From: an uncultured Tidjanibacter sp.
GTDB taxonomy: Bacteria > Bacteroidota > Bacteroidia > Bacteroidales > Rikenellaceae
DNA length: 64,000 bases
Assembly (NCBI GenBank): GCA_947852905.1
Contig: CANTVF010000006.1
Location: forward strand, 62,001 to 126,000
Reading direction: 5' to 3'
The position numbers and the translations under genes were made by a program. A model generated the notes under the pieces. The model saw only the letters and a program-made list of their open reading frames with translations. It made no database searches and was not told the origin of the DNA. Below are positions 62,750 through 64,000 of this stretch, piece by piece. The first letter of the stretch is position 1, and every line of letters starts with the position of its first letter.

Positions 62750-64000
62750 ATGACGATAACTACCGTTACGCAATATATAGAAAGCCTGTCATCTCCGACA
62801 GGTCTGTTCCGCACACTCGGCGAACCGGTATGCGAACGCGATTCCCGCGGCCGGCCAGTATTTTTTGCTGGAGGCAATGCCGCAGTGTTCCCAATCAGCG
62901 TGGACGGGAAAAAGTACGCACTCAAATGCTATACCCGTCCCCGGCCTGACGCAGCCGACACATGCGCCAGATTCGCCTCCTTTCCATCACCGCTGGTAGC
63001 CCCGTCGCGTTTCCTGCCCGATGAAATATACGTCTACGATACGCCTTCCGAAGGCCGCTGGTGCGACGCAATACTCACAGAATGGATCGACGGATTTTCG
63101 CTCGATTTCCGCATACGACAGGCTATGCGCCGCAGCGATGCGGCAACGTTGTCGCATCTGGCCGACGCTTTCGACGCCACTGCGCTCGCATTGCTCGACG
63201 AACTGTGGGCGCATGGAGACCTTAAACCGTCTAACATAATCGTCACTCCTTCGGGCGGCATGATGCTTACCGATACCGATGCGGCCTATTTCCCCGGATA
63301 CACCGAATCTAATGTACGAGAAACGGGTACGCCGCAATACAACCACCCTCTGCGCTCCGGGCTACCTCCGGGCAAATACGCTGACGACTACCCCATAGCA
63401 CTGCTATCCGCCACGTTGCACGCCCTTGCAGACGACATGACCGTCGGCCGGATGTGCGACCGGGAAATGCAGCTCATGCAGCCTGCGGAAATACTCGCCG
63501 GAATATCCGAAGGATATGCGGCGTCACGCCGTCTGGCAGCGCGTCACGGAGATATTCCGCTACTGGCCATGCTGGACCTGCTCGTATCCCCGTCGCCGCA
63601 ACTGCCCGGCCTGCGGGAAACGTTAGAATACTCCCTGCGTTTCCGCTCATGTCCGGCCGACTTACCGGCAACGTCTTCGGGCATCGCCACAGGACGCAAT
63701 TCAGACAGAACAATTCCGGAGACCTTCCGTTCGGACGCCGGCAAATGGGGTTACCGCTGCGGCGACCGAATCGTTGTACCGCCCGTACTCGACGGCGCTC
63801 TGGAATTTACCGAATCGCTCGCCGCCATAAACATGTGCGGAGTAAAACATTTCATACGCACGGACGGAACGACAGCGATAAACTGTTCCGGGTACGAAAG
63901 TATAAAACCGTTCCGCAGCGGTCGTGCCGAAGTGAGGCGCAACGGGAAAACGCTCGTCATAGACCGCCACGGTGCAGAGTATCCCGATAAGGTACCGGAC
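62750..64000 (+). CDS. Protein kinase-like protein with WG-repeat-like C-terminal part (partial, runs off window)
   Basis: An open frame of 417 codons from the ATG at 62750 to the window end with no stop; the ORF track lacks it because no stop lies in the window. Start MTITTVTQYIESLSSPTG. The kinase-like fold shows a nucleotide-loop-like FAGGNAAVFPISVDGKKYALKCY with the VAIK-type Lys (near residue 59), a catalytic loop HGDLKPSNIIV near residue 154 and DTDAAYF in the place of DFG. So Lys, Asp and Asn are kept and the DFG motif is altered. After about residue 320, GKWGYRCGDRIVVPPVLDGALEF resembles a WG-type beta repeat. Likely a small-molecule or protein kinase-like regulator; the target is unknown. 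It is divergent from nadC. Confidence 0.68.
   Translation, partial: MTITTVTQYIESLSSPTGLFRTLGEPVCERDSRGRPVFFAGGNAAVFPISVDGKKYALKCYTRPRPDAADTCARFASFPSPLVAPSRFLPDEIYVYDTPSEGRWCDAILTEWIDGFSLDFRIRQAMRRSDAATLSHLADAFDATALALLDELWAHGDLKPSNIIVTPSGGMMLTDTDAAYFPGYTESNVRETGTPQYNHPLRSGLPPGKYADDYPIALLSATLHALADDMTVGRMCDREMQLMQPAEILAGISEGYAASRRLAARHGDIPLLAMLDLLVSPSPQLPGLRETLEYSLRFRSCPADLPATSSGIATGRNSDRTIPETFRSDAGKWGYRCGDRIVVPPVLDGALEFTESLAAINMCGVKHFIRTDGTTAINCSGYESIKPFRSGRAEVRRNGKTLVIDRHGAEYPDKVPD

Overview
The window reads as chromosomal DNA of a Bacteroidota bacterium, most likely order Bacteroidales and plausibly near Alistipes/Rikenellaceae. The family is inferred from gene content only; no 16S gene is present. 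The signs are promoters with a TAnnTTTG -7 box instead of sigma70 hexamers, few Shine-Dalgarno sites, outer-membrane barrels with carboxypeptidase-regulatory and plug domains, lipoprotein proteases with T9SS-like C-terminal domains, DUF4954, DUF3857 transglutaminase-like proteins and a one-chain GcvP. Most of the window has moderately high GC and C/G-rich third positions. About 43.6-53.2 kb is visibly more AT-rich and looks acquired.

Layout. 0.8-9.4 kb (minus strand): a SlyD-type FKBP isomerase, glycine dehydrogenase, a nucleoside kinase-like P-loop protein and an outer-membrane barrel. 9.6-9.8 kb: tRNA-Lys(TTT) with a clear promoter and a perfect palindromic terminator. 10-12.3 kb (minus): a DUF3089 lipoprotein hydrolase and a SotB-like MFS exporter. 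12.6-17.5 kb (plus): a small exported peptide, a second outer-membrane barrel and a CPA2-type cation/proton antiporter. 17.6-18.3 kb holds what looks like a decayed gene. 18.4-19.0 kb holds a small exported Cys-rich protein whose reading frame contains one arm of a 39-bp perfect inverted repeat. The other arm, 0.39 kb away, would give the same protein a different C-terminus if the segment flipped. 19.3-30.5 kb (minus): a tandem array of four paralogous subtilisin-like (S8) lipoproteins. 30.8-34.6 kb (minus): a PAP2-family membrane protein, RpoN and AsnS. 34.9-38.8 kb (plus): a DUF4954 left-handed beta-helix protein, a truncated GH2-like pseudoenzyme and RlmH. 39.2-40.2 kb (minus): a DUF898 membrane protein. 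40.6-43.2 kb (plus): LysS and TpiA.

43.6-52.6 kb is a surface-polysaccharide island. It has a glycosyltransferase, a minus-strand trio (IspD/TarI-like cytidylyltransferase, SDR, CDP-glycerol glycerophosphotransferase-like protein) that suggests an alditol-phosphate decoration, and a tight plus-strand operon wbpB-wbpE-wbpD-wbpA for a UDP-diacetamido-glucuronic acid type sugar.

53.3-62.5 kb (minus): Fe-type SodB, two tandem DUF3857 transglutaminase-like exported proteins (one with an intact Cys, one with the catalytic residues replaced), an outer-membrane protein, a dipeptidyl peptidase IV-type S9 peptidase and NadC. The window ends inside a plus-strand kinase-like gene (62750 onward) that the ORF track misses because it has no stop in the window.

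The most notable items are the inverted repeat with an alternative tail, the four-protease array, the truncated GH2 pseudoenzyme, and the island that pairs a teichoic-acid-like trio with a Wbp sugar operon. No CRISPR array, insertion sequence, integrase or complete prophage was seen.
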